Origin: Halosaccharopolyspora lacisalsi
GTDB lineage: Bacteria; Actinomycetota; Actinomycetes; Mycobacteriales; Pseudonocardiaceae
Assembly: GCF_014137975.1 (NCBI RefSeq)
Contig: NZ_JACGWZ010000001.1
Span: 248,001-312,000 of the forward strand
Length of the DNA: 64,000 nucleotides
Direction: 5' to 3'
Below, piece after piece: positions 56,181-64,000 of the stretch (within the stretch, counting starts at the first letter, position 1; each line of letters opens with the position of its first letter). The notes beneath the pieces are model-generated. The model searched no databases. It was not told the origin of the DNA and worked only from the letters and a program-made list of their open reading frames with translations. The position numbers and the translations under genes were made by a program.

Positions 56181-56992
56181 CCGCACCGTTCGTCGCCGCC
56201 CCCGTTCAGGTCTTCCGCGACGGCGGGATCGTCGCCTGGCGCAACTTCACCAACACCCGCCGCACGCCGGGAGCCCTGTTCTCGGCGGTGCTGCAGCCGC
56301 TGATGTTCGTGCTGCTGCTGGCCTACGTCTTCGGCGGCAGCCTCGGCGGGGACTCCTACCGGGAGTACCTGCTGGGCGGGATCTTCGCCCAGAGCGTGAC
56401 CTTCAACGCCTCGTTCACCGCGCTCGGCCTGGCCAACGACCTGAGCAAGGGGATGGTCGAGCGGTTCCGCTCGCTGCCGATGTCGCGGGTGGCGGTGATC
56501 CTGGGGCGCACCACCTCCGACATGGCCACCAGTGTGATCACGCTGGTGGTCACCGGGGCGTGCGGGCTGCTGGTGGGGTGGCGGATCCGCGGTGGTTTCT
56601 GGGAGGCGCTGGCCGCGTTCGGGTTGCTGCTGTTGTTCGCCTTCGCGATGGCCTGGGTCGGTGCGCTCATCGGACTGACGGCCAGCAGCGTGGAGGTGGC
56701 CCAGAGCATGGGACTGATCTGGCTGTTTCCGGTCACCTTCGCGTCCACGGCGTTCGTCTCGGCCGCTCGGATGCCGCCGGGACTGCGCACGATCGCGGAG
56801 TGGAATCCGGTCTCGGCCGTGGCCGACTCGGTGCGCGGACTGTTCGGCAATCCGACTCCGGCGGGACTGCCGCAGCCCGACGGCTGGCCGAGCCAGCACC
56901 CGACGCTGTACGCGGTGCTGTCGGCCGCGGTGCTGATCGCGGTCTTCCTGCCGCTGGCCGCCGCCCGCTACCGGCGCGTCTGCGCTCGCTGA
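56177..56992 (+). CDS. DrrB-type ABC-2 exporter permease
   Basis: A 271-residue ABC-2 permease with six membrane helices and the usual motif RNFTNTRRTPGALFSAVLQPLMFVLLLAYVFGG near the N terminus, plus SMGLIWLFPVTFASTAFVSAARMP in the ABC-2 signature region. Its GTG overlaps the DrrA stop (GTGA), so the pair is coupled. It is the last gene of the NRPS operon: a strong hairpin follows within 10 bases. Confidence 0.92.
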
Positions 56993-56998
56993 ATTCGA

Positions 56999-57046
56999 GG
57001 TGGTTTCGCGCGAAACCGCATTTCGGCGATTTCGTGCGAAACCACC
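56999..57046 (+). terminator. Terminator of the NRPS-exporter operon
   Basis: Seventeen-base arms (56999-57015 and 57030-57046), complementary apart from one G-T pair, enclose a 14-base loop. The left arm contains GGTTTCGCGCGAAACC, also the core of the 25965 palindrome. Confidence 0.65.
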
Positions 57047-57080
57047 GGAACTCCTCCGCTGACTCGGGTGCCCGGTCTCT

Positions 57081-57176
57081 TCAGATCTGGTTGGCGATGA
57101 TGACGAAGAGGGCGAGAATCCAGCCCATGATGAGGGTGGACAGCACGGTCAGCTTGTGAGTGATCAAGCGGGTCAT
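57081..57176 (-). CDS. 31-residue single-helix membrane protein
   Basis: A short frame codes MTRLITHKLTVLSTLIMG followed by WILALFVIIANQI. It has a basic start and one hydrophobic helix over about residues 9-29. GGAG lies six bases before the ATG (57176), the normal spacing. Such tiny membrane proteins occur in actinobacteria as stress or regulatory peptides, but I recognise no named family. It lies downstream of corA on the same strand, past a hairpin, so it probably has its own promoter. Confidence 0.6.
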   Translation of the reverse strand: MTRLITHKLTVLSTLIMGWILALFVIIANQI

Positions 57177-57508
57177 GGCGTACTCCAGCGTGAAACGAAG
57201 GTCCGGTTTTCTCGCCTAGGGTTTTCGCGCGGAGACCGTGGAGTGCTGTCGCTCCCGAAAGTCCCGGCGCGAGCCGGGACTTCGTCGCTGGAGTGGTTCG
57301 CGTACGAGCGCGTTGGGGGGGACGTCGAGAACGCGGTGCGAAGTCCGGAACATGACTGCCTCCCCACTCGTGAACGAGGTCGACTCGTGGATCGACCGAT
57401 GAGTACGTGTCCGGCGCTCCGCCGAGAACGTGGCGGGCGCGTGGATGAAACCAACGGGGTCCTCTGCCTTGACATCGTCGGCGAGGACGTGTTCGTTACA
57501 GCACATCG
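57177..57508. other. Gap between corA and the small membrane protein gene
   Basis: No further gene is seen in these 332 bases apart from a hairpin at 57259-57282. The part from 57177 to 57258 should hold the promoter for the small gene on the minus strand, but no hexamers stand out. Confidence 0.35.
57259..57282 (-). terminator. Hairpin, probable corA terminator
   Basis: A perfect 10-bp stem (AAGTCCCGGC/GCCGGGACTT) with a GCGA tetraloop lies about 230 bases past the corA stop on the minus strand, before the 31-residue gene. Confidence 0.5.
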
Positions 57509-58594
57509 CTACAACCACTTGTTCTTGCGGAAGATCTTGAACAGCACGACGCAGGCCACCATCATGACCAGCAACGTCACCGGATACCCGAAACTCCACT
57601 CGGTCTCGGGCATGAGCTCGAAGTTCATCCCGTAGATCCCGGCGATCATGGTGGGGGTGGAGATGATCGCCACCCACGCCGAGATCTTGCGCATGTCGGT
57701 GTTGAGCGCGAGCGTGATCTTCCAGCCCGCCGCGTCCATCAGGGTGGTCAGCAGCTCGTCGAACCCGGAGACCCGTTCGGAGACCGTGTTCAGGTGGTCG
57801 TCGACGTTGCGGAAGTACGAGCGCACCTGCTCGGGGACCATCGGCGTGTTCCCCTCGGAGAGCCGCTGCAGCGGTTTGGTCAGCGGCAGCACCGCCCGCC
57901 GCAGCTCCAGCAGCTCCCGCTTCATCAGGTACAGCAGCTCGGTCTCCACGGTGGTGTGCGGGGCGAAGACCTCGGCCTCGATCTCGTCGATGTCGTCCTG
58001 GATGGCGTCGGTGACCTCCAGGTAGGTGTCCACCACGTAGTCGGCGATGCCGTGCAGCACGGCGGCCGGACCGAGCGCCATCTGCTCCGTGTCCTGCTCC
58101 AGCTGCTGACGTACCCGCGCCAGCCCGGCGTGCTTGCCGTGTCGCACAGTGACGACGAAGTCGTGGCCGACGAACGCCATCAGCTCACCGGTCTCCACGA
58201 TCTCGCTGTTGGCCGTCAGCGTGCCGCTGGCCACGTAGCGAACGGTCTTGAGCACCATGAACAGGGTGTCGTCGTAGCGTTCCAGCTTCGGACGCTGGTG
58301 CGCGTGCACGGCGTCCTCGACGGCGAGCTCGTGGAGTCCGAAGGTCTCGGCGATACCGTTGATCTGGTGCGAGTCGGGCTCGTGCAGGCCGACCCAGACG
58401 AAACCGCTGTGGCGACGGCGGACCTCGGCCACGGCTTCCGAGTGGGACCACGTTCCCTCGAGTCGTTCGCCGTCGACGTAGACACCGCAGTCGACGACGG
58501 AGGTCGTCGACTGCGGCACCGATGCGGGTCGCAGGCGGCGATCGCTGTTGCGGGTGGCGCGGTTGCGCAGGCCGAGCGAGGGCAGAGCTGGCAC
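57509..58594 (-). CDS. corA: CorA magnesium/cobalt channel
   Basis: A 361-residue CorA protein: a long cytoplasmic domain with the willow helices (about 170-300), then two C-terminal membrane helices. The signature YGMNF comes at the end of the first helix and the acidic ELMPETEW loop follows, then a Lys-rich C terminus (FRKNKWL). It carries divalent cations, mainly Mg2+, down their gradient. GTG at 58594 has GGAGG seven bases upstream. It is transcribed alone. Confidence 0.94.
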   Translation of the reverse strand: MPALPSLGLRNRATRNSDRRLRPASVPQSTTSVVDCGVYVDGERLEGTWSHSEAVAEVRRRHSGFVWVGLHEPDSHQINGIAETFGLHELAVEDAVHAHQRPKLERYDDTLFMVLKTVRYVASGTLTANSEIVETGELMAFVGHDFVVTVRHGKHAGLARVRQQLEQDTEQMALGPAAVLHGIADYVVDTYLEVTDAIQDDIDEIEAEVFAPHTTVETELLYLMKRELLELRRAVLPLTKPLQRLSEGNTPMVPEQVRSYFRNVDDHLNTVSERVSGFDELLTTLMDAAGWKITLALNTDMRKISAWVAIISTPTMIAGIYGMNFELMPETEWSFGYPVTLLVMMVACVVLFKIFRKNKWL

Positions 58595-59032
58595 GGCGAC
58601 CTCCAGAGACGAGCGCTGGGATGGCTACACGAAACTCAGGCGCATCCCGGCCGAAACCGAAGGAGAGGTCGTACTGGCGGTGGCTGGCCTACCGGTGAAC
58701 CTCGTCGGCGGGGATGCGGCTGGTACTACACGGAGGAGAGCTGTCGGTACGACCGGGCACGAACCCTCACCTCCTCACGAGTCGGCCACCGCTGGTGGGC
58801 CTGCCTACCAGCGTCCCACCGTACTCCTCGCTCCGAGTCGCGGCGTACCGGTGTGGCTACTGTCCACTGGGTGGGAAGGAACGTGGACCGAACGAGTGAA
58901 TTTTTCGATCACCAGGACAGCGCGGAGGCGGATTTCGAGGGCTCTGCACCTTCGCTTCGTGTTCACGCGAAGCCGATGTGTGTCCAATCGCGTCACTGAG
59001 AGTTCTGTGTCACCCGTTACGGGTAAGGTATC
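58595..59032. other. Intergenic region between corA and a Nudix gene
   Basis: These 438 bases lie upstream of corA and downstream of the Nudix gene (both minus strand). A small hairpin GCTTCG/CGAAGC is present near 58952-58971, and ACCCGTTACGGGT near 59010-59023 may end the Nudix transcript. No gene or clear promoter is seen. Confidence 0.35.
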
Positions 59033-59461
59033 TCACTGCGCCCCCGGAAGACAGTCCCAGGAGCGCAGCAACTCCACAAGGCCCTCGGTGAGGGCTGCGT
59101 CGCGGTCCAGTGTGGTCAATGTCGCACGATCGATCCACCGCGCATCGGCAGCGTCGTCACCTGCACAAAGAGTCCCGCTGTCGGGAACGCACCAGTAGTC
59201 GCGAATGTCGTAGTCGCCGTGGGGGCCCGTTCGCCGCAGGTTCCCGACGAGAGGGCCGACGGTGACGCGCAGTCCGGTTTCCTCGTGAACCTCCCTGCGC
59301 AGCGCCGAATCGTCGCTCTCGCCCCGCTCCACTCGGCCCCCCGGCAGAGACCACTCGCCGCGGCCGGGATCGTTGGCCCGGCGGATCATGAGCAGTCGTC
59401 CCGTGCGGTCGTGGACCACCGCGCCGACGCAACGGATGGCGGGCGGTTCGGATATGATCAC
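59033..59461 (-). CDS. Nudix hydrolase
   Basis: A 142-residue Nudix enzyme with the box GGRVERGESDDSALRRE followed by VHEETG, and the preceding WSLPGG. A GAVVHDRTGRLLMIRRA strand precedes it. It belongs to the ADP-ribose/NTP pyrophosphohydrolase group; the substrate is open. The GTG at 59461 has TACCCT eight bases upstream and no ribosome-binding site; a GTG at 59467 is possible. It is divergent from two small membrane-protein genes. Confidence 0.85.
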   Translation of the reverse strand: MIISEPPAIRCVGAVVHDRTGRLLMIRRANDPGRGEWSLPGGRVERGESDDSALRREVHEETGLRVTVGPLVGNLRRTGPHGDYDIRDYWCVPDSGTLCAGDDAADARWIDRATLTTLDRDAALTEGLVELLRSWDCLPGAQ

Positions 59462-59606
59462 TGACACGGAGGGTAGCTGAATCCGGTGTGGCCGGAAGCG
59501 GTTGGCCCGTATGCACGAAAACTCTGCCGTACAGGCGCCGAGTGCGGTACAACGGATCAGCAGGCGCTGGCACGACTCAAGGGAATTTCGGACGGGGTGC
59601 GTCACC

Positions 59607-59768
59607 GTGAACATCAAGAAGATCCTCACCTGGGCTGGGATCGCGTTCCTGCTGTTCTTCCTCATCTCCGCGCCTGAACAGGCCGGAGGAGTGGTCAACG
59701 GCATACTCGCGAGTCTGCGGCAGGCCGCGGAAGCGGTCATCACCTTCATGCAGAACATCTTCCGCTAG
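59607..59768 (+). CDS. 53-residue single-helix membrane protein
   Basis: A small protein (MNIKKILTWAGIAFLLFFLI at the start) with one N-terminal membrane helix (about 6-21) and a C-terminal amphipathic segment (ILASLRQAAEAVITFMQNIF). I recognise no named family. The GTG at 59607 precedes the Lys-rich start. Seventeen bases separate it from the PH-domain gene, so they probably form an operon. Confidence 0.7.
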   Translation: MNIKKILTWAGIAFLLFFLISAPEQAGGVVNGILASLRQAAEAVITFMQNIFR

Positions 59769-59785
59769 GCCCTTCGGAGGCGACC

Positions 59786-60355
59786 GTGTTCGCACCTCGG
59801 GATCCGGACGAGTACTTACTGCCCTCGGAGCGTCGGGTCATCCGTTTCCGCAGGCACTGGGCGTGCCTGCTGTGGGACCTGTTCGAGGCGGTGGGGCTGC
59901 TGTTCGGTGTGGTGATGGTGTCCTACCTGTTGCCTCGGAGCACGCCGCTGCTGCAGAACCTGCTCTGGTACGGCGGTCTGTTCGTGCTGCTTCGGCTCAC
60001 CTATCAGACCCTGGACTGGTACGTGGAGCGCATCGTGGTGACGGACAAGCGGTTCGTGATCACCGAGGGCATCATCACCACCAACGTGGCGATGATGCCC
60101 GTCACCAAGGTCACCGACATCTCGTTCCACCGCACGCTCATGGGGCGACTGCTCGGGTACGGCACGCTGGTGGTCGAGTCCGCGGGACAGATCCAGGCGC
60201 TGAACCGGATCGAGTACCTGCCCAACGCCAACGAGGTCTACGACGCGATCTCCGAGCTCGTGTTCGGGCAGAAGAAGGAGCAGCAGGAGCGGTTCTCGAT
60301 GCTCAAGGCCCGCCGCGCGGCGGTGGGGCGGGACAAGGCCAAGCTCGGTAAGTAG
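59786..60355 (+). CDS. PH-domain membrane protein (bPH_2/DUF304)
   Basis: A 189-residue protein with a Glu/Arg-rich start (LLPSERRVIRFRRHW), two membrane helices (about 30-75), a bacterial PH domain (RIVVTDKRFVITEGIITTNVAMMPVTKVTDISFHRTLMGRLLGYGTLVVESA) and a basic coiled tail. DUF304/bPH_2 proteins of this layout are common in actinobacteria; function is unknown, possibly lipid sensing. The GTG has GGAGG eight bases upstream. Confidence 0.88.
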   Translation: MFAPRDPDEYLLPSERRVIRFRRHWACLLWDLFEAVGLLFGVVMVSYLLPRSTPLLQNLLWYGGLFVLLRLTYQTLDWYVERIVVTDKRFVITEGIITTNVAMMPVTKVTDISFHRTLMGRLLGYGTLVVESAGQIQALNRIEYLPNANEVYDAISELVFGQKKEQQERFSMLKARRAAVGRDKAKLGK

Positions 60356-60433
60356 CGGGGCCTCGGCCCGGCTCGCGTCGCGATGAGTGGGTCGGTGCGG
60401 TGTGCTCGCGGGGCGTCGGCCACACTGGCCGGT

Positions 60434-61306
60434 GTGCGTATCGACCTGCACACCCACTCCACGGAGTCCGACGGCACCGACACTCCGGCCGAACTGCTGG
60501 CCACCGCGGCCGCCGCCGGACTCGACGTCATCGCCCTGACCGACCACGACACCACGGCCGGCTGGGCCGAGGCGGAACGGGAAGTACTGCGTACCGACGG
60601 TGCGAGCCCGGTGCGCGTGGTCCCGGGAGCGGAGCTGTCGTGCTCCTGCCAGGACGGCAGGGGCAACGCGATCACCGTGCACCTGCTGGCCTACCTGTTC
60701 GACCCGTCCTCTCGGGCGCTGGTCGAGGAGCAGTCCCGGTTGCGTGCTCAACGGCGGTCCCGGCTGTACTCGATGGCCCTGCGGATGGCCGAGGACGGGT
60801 TCCCGGTGGATCCCGATCGGCTGATGGCCGAGCTGCCCGCCGACTCGCCCGGAGGACGACCCCACCTGGGGCGTGCGCTGGTCGGCGGCGGCACGGTTTC
60901 CAGCGTCGACGAGGCTTTCGACCGCTACCTCGGCAGCGGTGGCGAGTACTACCTCCCGCGCAGCGACACACCCGTGCACCGGGCCATCGACATGATCACC
61001 GAGGCCGGTGGCGTCACCGTGCTGGCGCATCCCTTCGCGGGCAGGCGTGGTCCGATGGTCACGGCCGAGGTCATCGGTGAGCTGGCCGAGCACGGACTGC
61101 GGGGCGTCGAGGTGGACCATCCCGACCACGATGCCGCCGCCCGCGCCGAACTGGGTCGCCTCGCCGACGAGCTCGAACTGGTTCCCACGGGCAGCAGCGA
61201 CTACCACGGGACCAACAAGACCATCGGCATCGGCCAGGAAACGACTCCTCCCGAGTCGCTGGACCGGCTGGTTCGGCAGAGCACCGGCAGCGAGATCATC
61301 GGATAG
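60434..61306 (+). CDS. PHP-domain phosphoesterase (TrpH/YciV-like)
   Basis: A 290-residue PHP protein. Metal motifs: IDLHTHSTESDG at the start, ALTDHDTTAGW near 35, VPGAELSC, and later HPDHDAAARAEL and the final GSSDYHG. This set matches the TrpH/YciV family, whose E. coli member (RNase AM) removes 5' nucleotides from small RNAs and hydrolyses 3',5'-bisphosphates. The GTG at 60434 starts directly at the conserved RIDLHTH; an ATG 51 bases earlier adds an unconserved lead. Confidence 0.9.
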   Translation: MRIDLHTHSTESDGTDTPAELLATAAAAGLDVIALTDHDTTAGWAEAEREVLRTDGASPVRVVPGAELSCSCQDGRGNAITVHLLAYLFDPSSRALVEEQSRLRAQRRSRLYSMALRMAEDGFPVDPDRLMAELPADSPGGRPHLGRALVGGGTVSSVDEAFDRYLGSGGEYYLPRSDTPVHRAIDMITEAGGVTVLAHPFAGRRGPMVTAEVIGELAEHGLRGVEVDHPDHDAAARAELGRLADELELVPTGSSDYHGTNKTIGIGQETTPPESLDRLVRQSTGSEIIG

Positions 61307-61608
61307 TCCGGTCCCGTGCGGACGACGGAGTCGCGGTACCCGTCGTCGCGGGAAGTGCTAAGGTTCGATCAGACCGGGAACTCCCTTGCCCGGCATCTCG
61401 AACGAGCCGTGCGGCTGGCGGGGCAGTCGCTTACGGCGGCCGGGGCCTCGGGAGCGGACGCGGACTCGGCGCTTCCTCCGCGGACCGGCTACTGTTCAAG
61501 GTGCGATTTCCGGACACACCATTGGATGGGCGGCTTCCGGCGACTTCGCGTCATGAGCACCGCCGGGGGCAGACGTTGGTACCGACCGGATCTGGTGAGG
61601 ACGACCCC
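61307..61608. other. Intergenic region with a hairpin
   Basis: GACGACGG/CCGTCGTC (61321-61328 and 61340-61347) forms a probable terminator for the PHP gene. In the remaining bases only weak promoter-like hexamers (TAAGGT near 61361, TACTGT near 61490) are seen; no gene. Confidence 0.4.
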
Positions 61609-62013
61609 ATGCACACACCCGCCGGGCAGCGCAGGCAGAATCCGGTCACCGCACCGGATTCGGAGCCGCGTGGGCAGGGAGCCGTGACCGCCCCTCATCG
61701 GTCTCAGCGGCATGGGGAGAGGTCTTCCGGAGTGGCTTCCCGAATGGGTGGACTCGTGCGCGGACTCACCGGCTCGTTGGCGGCGGGGCTGTTGGTGCTC
61801 GCCGTGGCGCTGGGGGGCGTCCAGTGGTGGGCGAGTACGCACTCCGTCCCCGGGCCGGGCATCGGCGTCGTCATCGGCCACTTCGTCGCCTCGGGAGCGG
61901 CGCTGGCGTTGCAGACGGTCGCCGACCGCCGCAGGGACGTGGTGGGAGGCTTCGCGGCTCTCGGCGCCTTCGGCGTGGTCGTCGCCGCGCTCGTCTACTG
62001 GTGGTGGCTGTAG
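61609..62013 (+). CDS. Small membrane protein of unknown function
   Basis: A 134-residue protein: a hydrophilic 45-residue N terminus, then three hydrophobic segments (about 50-70, 81-100, 110-130) ending in a Trp-rich C terminus (ALVYWWWL). I recognise no family. The ATG at 61609 has GAGGA nine bases upstream. It converges with the beta-propeller gene. Confidence 0.6.
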   Translation: MHTPAGQRRQNPVTAPDSEPRGQGAVTAPHRSQRHGERSSGVASRMGGLVRGLTGSLAAGLLVLAVALGGVQWWASTHSVPGPGIGVVIGHFVASGAALALQTVADRRRDVVGGFAALGAFGVVVAALVYWWWL

Positions 62014-62068
62014 GGCCTGTTTCGGTGTCGCACCGACCGTGCGAAACCGGAGCGCGCAACCGCTCCGC

Positions 62069-63277
62069 TCAGCGCAGGGCCACGAGGGTGTCACCGCGCT
62101 GCTCCAGCAGGACGTCGCCGACCGAGTCGAGAACGACCTCCCCCCGGTAGTCGTGCCGGTCCACCGGCAGCACCCGCAGGCGCTCGCCCGTGTTCGGGTC
62201 GTGGACGGCCAGTCCGCCGCGCACCGGGACGACGAGCTTGTCGGCGAAGATCGTGCCCGCCCCGAGGGTGTCCGGGATCGTCCACAGCGGGGTCAGCGTC
62301 CGCGAGTCCAGCGCCACGGTGTCGGTACCGGTGTGCCAGTAGATCCGGTTCGCCTTCGTCGTGGACTCGACCCGCACGTTGGCCTGCGGCGGTCCCGGCT
62401 CGGGAATCCGGAGGCGGTGGGTGGACCGCTCGTTGTCCCGGAAGCCGTGGACGACCAGTTCGGAACGGTCGTGGAGCACGACGGCCACGTGCGTCCTGCT
62501 CACCGCCACGACGCTCGCCCGCGAGCTTCCGAGCAGGCTGGTGAACACCTGCTCGGGTTCCTCGCTGCTCTCCGGGTGCGCCTTGAGCACGGTGATCCGG
62601 TCGCTCGGTGCTTTCGGGCACTCCTCGACCACGCCCACCCGGCCCCGGCCGACGGCGATGGAGGCGTACTCGCACTCCGGCCGCGCCATGTTGTTGTCCG
62701 GGTTCTTGAGATCGACCGGGATTCCGTACTGCTGCGTGCGCACCAGGTCAGAGCGCCAGGTCCCGAACAGCTGACGGCCGGTGGCGGTGACGTAGTCGCC
62801 GTCGGAGAGCAGCCGGGTACCGAACGGGGTGCTGCCGTTGCGCTGCGGCCCGAACTCGCCCGTCGCGCCCTTCAACGAGGTCACTCCGCTGCAGTTGTGC
62901 CACTTGCGGTACACCGCGATCGCACGTCCCCACTCCGCGCCGACGGTGCACAGGGGGAGGTCGCGCGCGAAGCGCCAGCGCACCTTCCCGGTGACGGGGT
63001 TCCGGCCGCGGACCTCACCGTCGCCCGCGGTCACGGCGGCCGGTCCGGCTACCACCGGCTCCGGCGTGGCGGGGCTGGGAGCCCGCCACACTTCCCCGAG
63101 TTCGGCGGGGACGCCGGCGGGGGCCGGTGCGGGTCGGATCGCCTGGCCGGCGGGTTGGGAGACGGTGGCCCGGGCGTCGCTGTTCCACCAGATCACACCA
63201 GCGCCGACGAGCACGACGAGCACGATCGCGACCACGGCGGTGAGATCACCCCGGGTGCGCCGTTCCGGCCGGACCAC
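62069..63277 (-). CDS. Membrane-anchored PQQ-like beta-propeller protein
   Basis: A 402-residue protein with one N-terminal membrane helix (about 12-31), a linker rich in Pro/Ala, then an extracytoplasmic domain with repeated Trp/Gly strands in PQQ-like propeller style (for example RNPVTGKVRWRF near 100 and ALDSRTLTPLWTIPDT near 320). Two Cys pairs (CTVG, NCSG; ECEY, EECP) could form disulfides. It lies next to the helicase gene, as a similar protein does next to rhlE in mycobacteria. The function is unknown. Confidence 0.78.
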   Translation of the reverse strand: MVRPERRTRGDLTAVVAIVLVVLVGAGVIWWNSDARATVSQPAGQAIRPAPAPAGVPAELGEVWRAPSPATPEPVVAGPAAVTAGDGEVRGRNPVTGKVRWRFARDLPLCTVGAEWGRAIAVYRKWHNCSGVTSLKGATGEFGPQRNGSTPFGTRLLSDGDYVTATGRQLFGTWRSDLVRTQQYGIPVDLKNPDNNMARPECEYASIAVGRGRVGVVEECPKAPSDRITVLKAHPESSEEPEQVFTSLLGSSRASVVAVSRTHVAVVLHDRSELVVHGFRDNERSTHRLRIPEPGPPQANVRVESTTKANRIYWHTGTDTVALDSRTLTPLWTIPDTLGAGTIFADKLVVPVRGGLAVHDPNTGERLRVLPVDRHDYRGEVVLDSVGDVLLEQRGDTLVALR

Positions 63278-63316
63278 TACGCCTCCTGCAACTCCTCGGA
63301 CGGACCGGTCGGTGCC

Positions 63317-64000
<684 letters not shown>

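Overview
The window looks like chromosomal DNA of a very GC-rich, mycothiol-producing actinomycete, most like the Pseudonocardiales or Actinopolyspora/Saccharopolyspora group. That placement is an inference from: an MshB deacetylase gene; a succinylase lysine/DAP pathway with the actinobacterial DapC/DapD types; a sigE-rseA-htrA-tatB block beside mrp, DUF1003 and MgtE-like genes, as in mycobacteria; many GTG/TTG starts; and third-position GC close to saturation. No rRNA, tRNA, CRISPR array, prophage or insertion sequence was recognised.

Layout. 1-5.7 kb: the end of an ABC importer operon, a DinB-family gene, a three-gene operon (RseB/LolA-like protein, ABC ATPase, ABC-2 permease), a Nudix hydrolase and a YciI protein. 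6-16 kb: typA, a lipoprotein substrate-binding protein, mshB with two coupled unknown genes, fdxA-dapC, and divergent dapD/dapE. 16-24 kb: a slipin, two LOG-family genes, a small toxin-antitoxin pair whose toxin has lost a catalytic Asp, padR, a DivIVA-like protein, a PaaG-like hydratase/isomerase, a DUF3117 protein and leucyl aminopeptidase. 24-27 kb: a LysR regulator divergent from an MFS transporter, then a maleylacetate reductase. 27-36 kb: the envelope-stress block (sigE, rseA, htrA, tatB), an O-methyltransferase, mrp, a MarR regulator, DUF1003 and MgtE-like genes. 36-41 kb: a CitE-like lyase, a 1,109-residue patatin-like protein and a 17M-type stress protein.

41-44 kb holds a MarR gene divergent from a WrbA-dioxygenase-hydrolase operon that resembles the MhqR-controlled quinone detoxification operon of Firmicutes, with an inverted-repeat operator over the promoter. 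44.6-57 kb is the main accessory locus: one 3,437-residue NRPS (C-A-T-C-A-T-C-A-T-TE), an MbtH protein and a DrrA/DrrB-type exporter in one operon. The three A domains have nearly the same specificity residues, with two carboxylates in the pocket, so the product is predicted to be a capped homotripeptide of a basic amino acid. 57-64 kb returns to housekeeping genes: a 31-residue membrane protein, corA, a Nudix gene, a 53-residue membrane protein, PH-domain and PHP-domain proteins, a membrane protein, a membrane-anchored beta-propeller and the 3' end of a rhlE-type helicase gene.

Two themes cut across genes. Many genes have a TAnnnT hexamer 6-8 bases before the start codon and no ribosome-binding site, which suggests leaderless mRNAs. 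Most convergent gene ends carry long perfect hairpins, three of which belong to a dispersed intergenic repeat.
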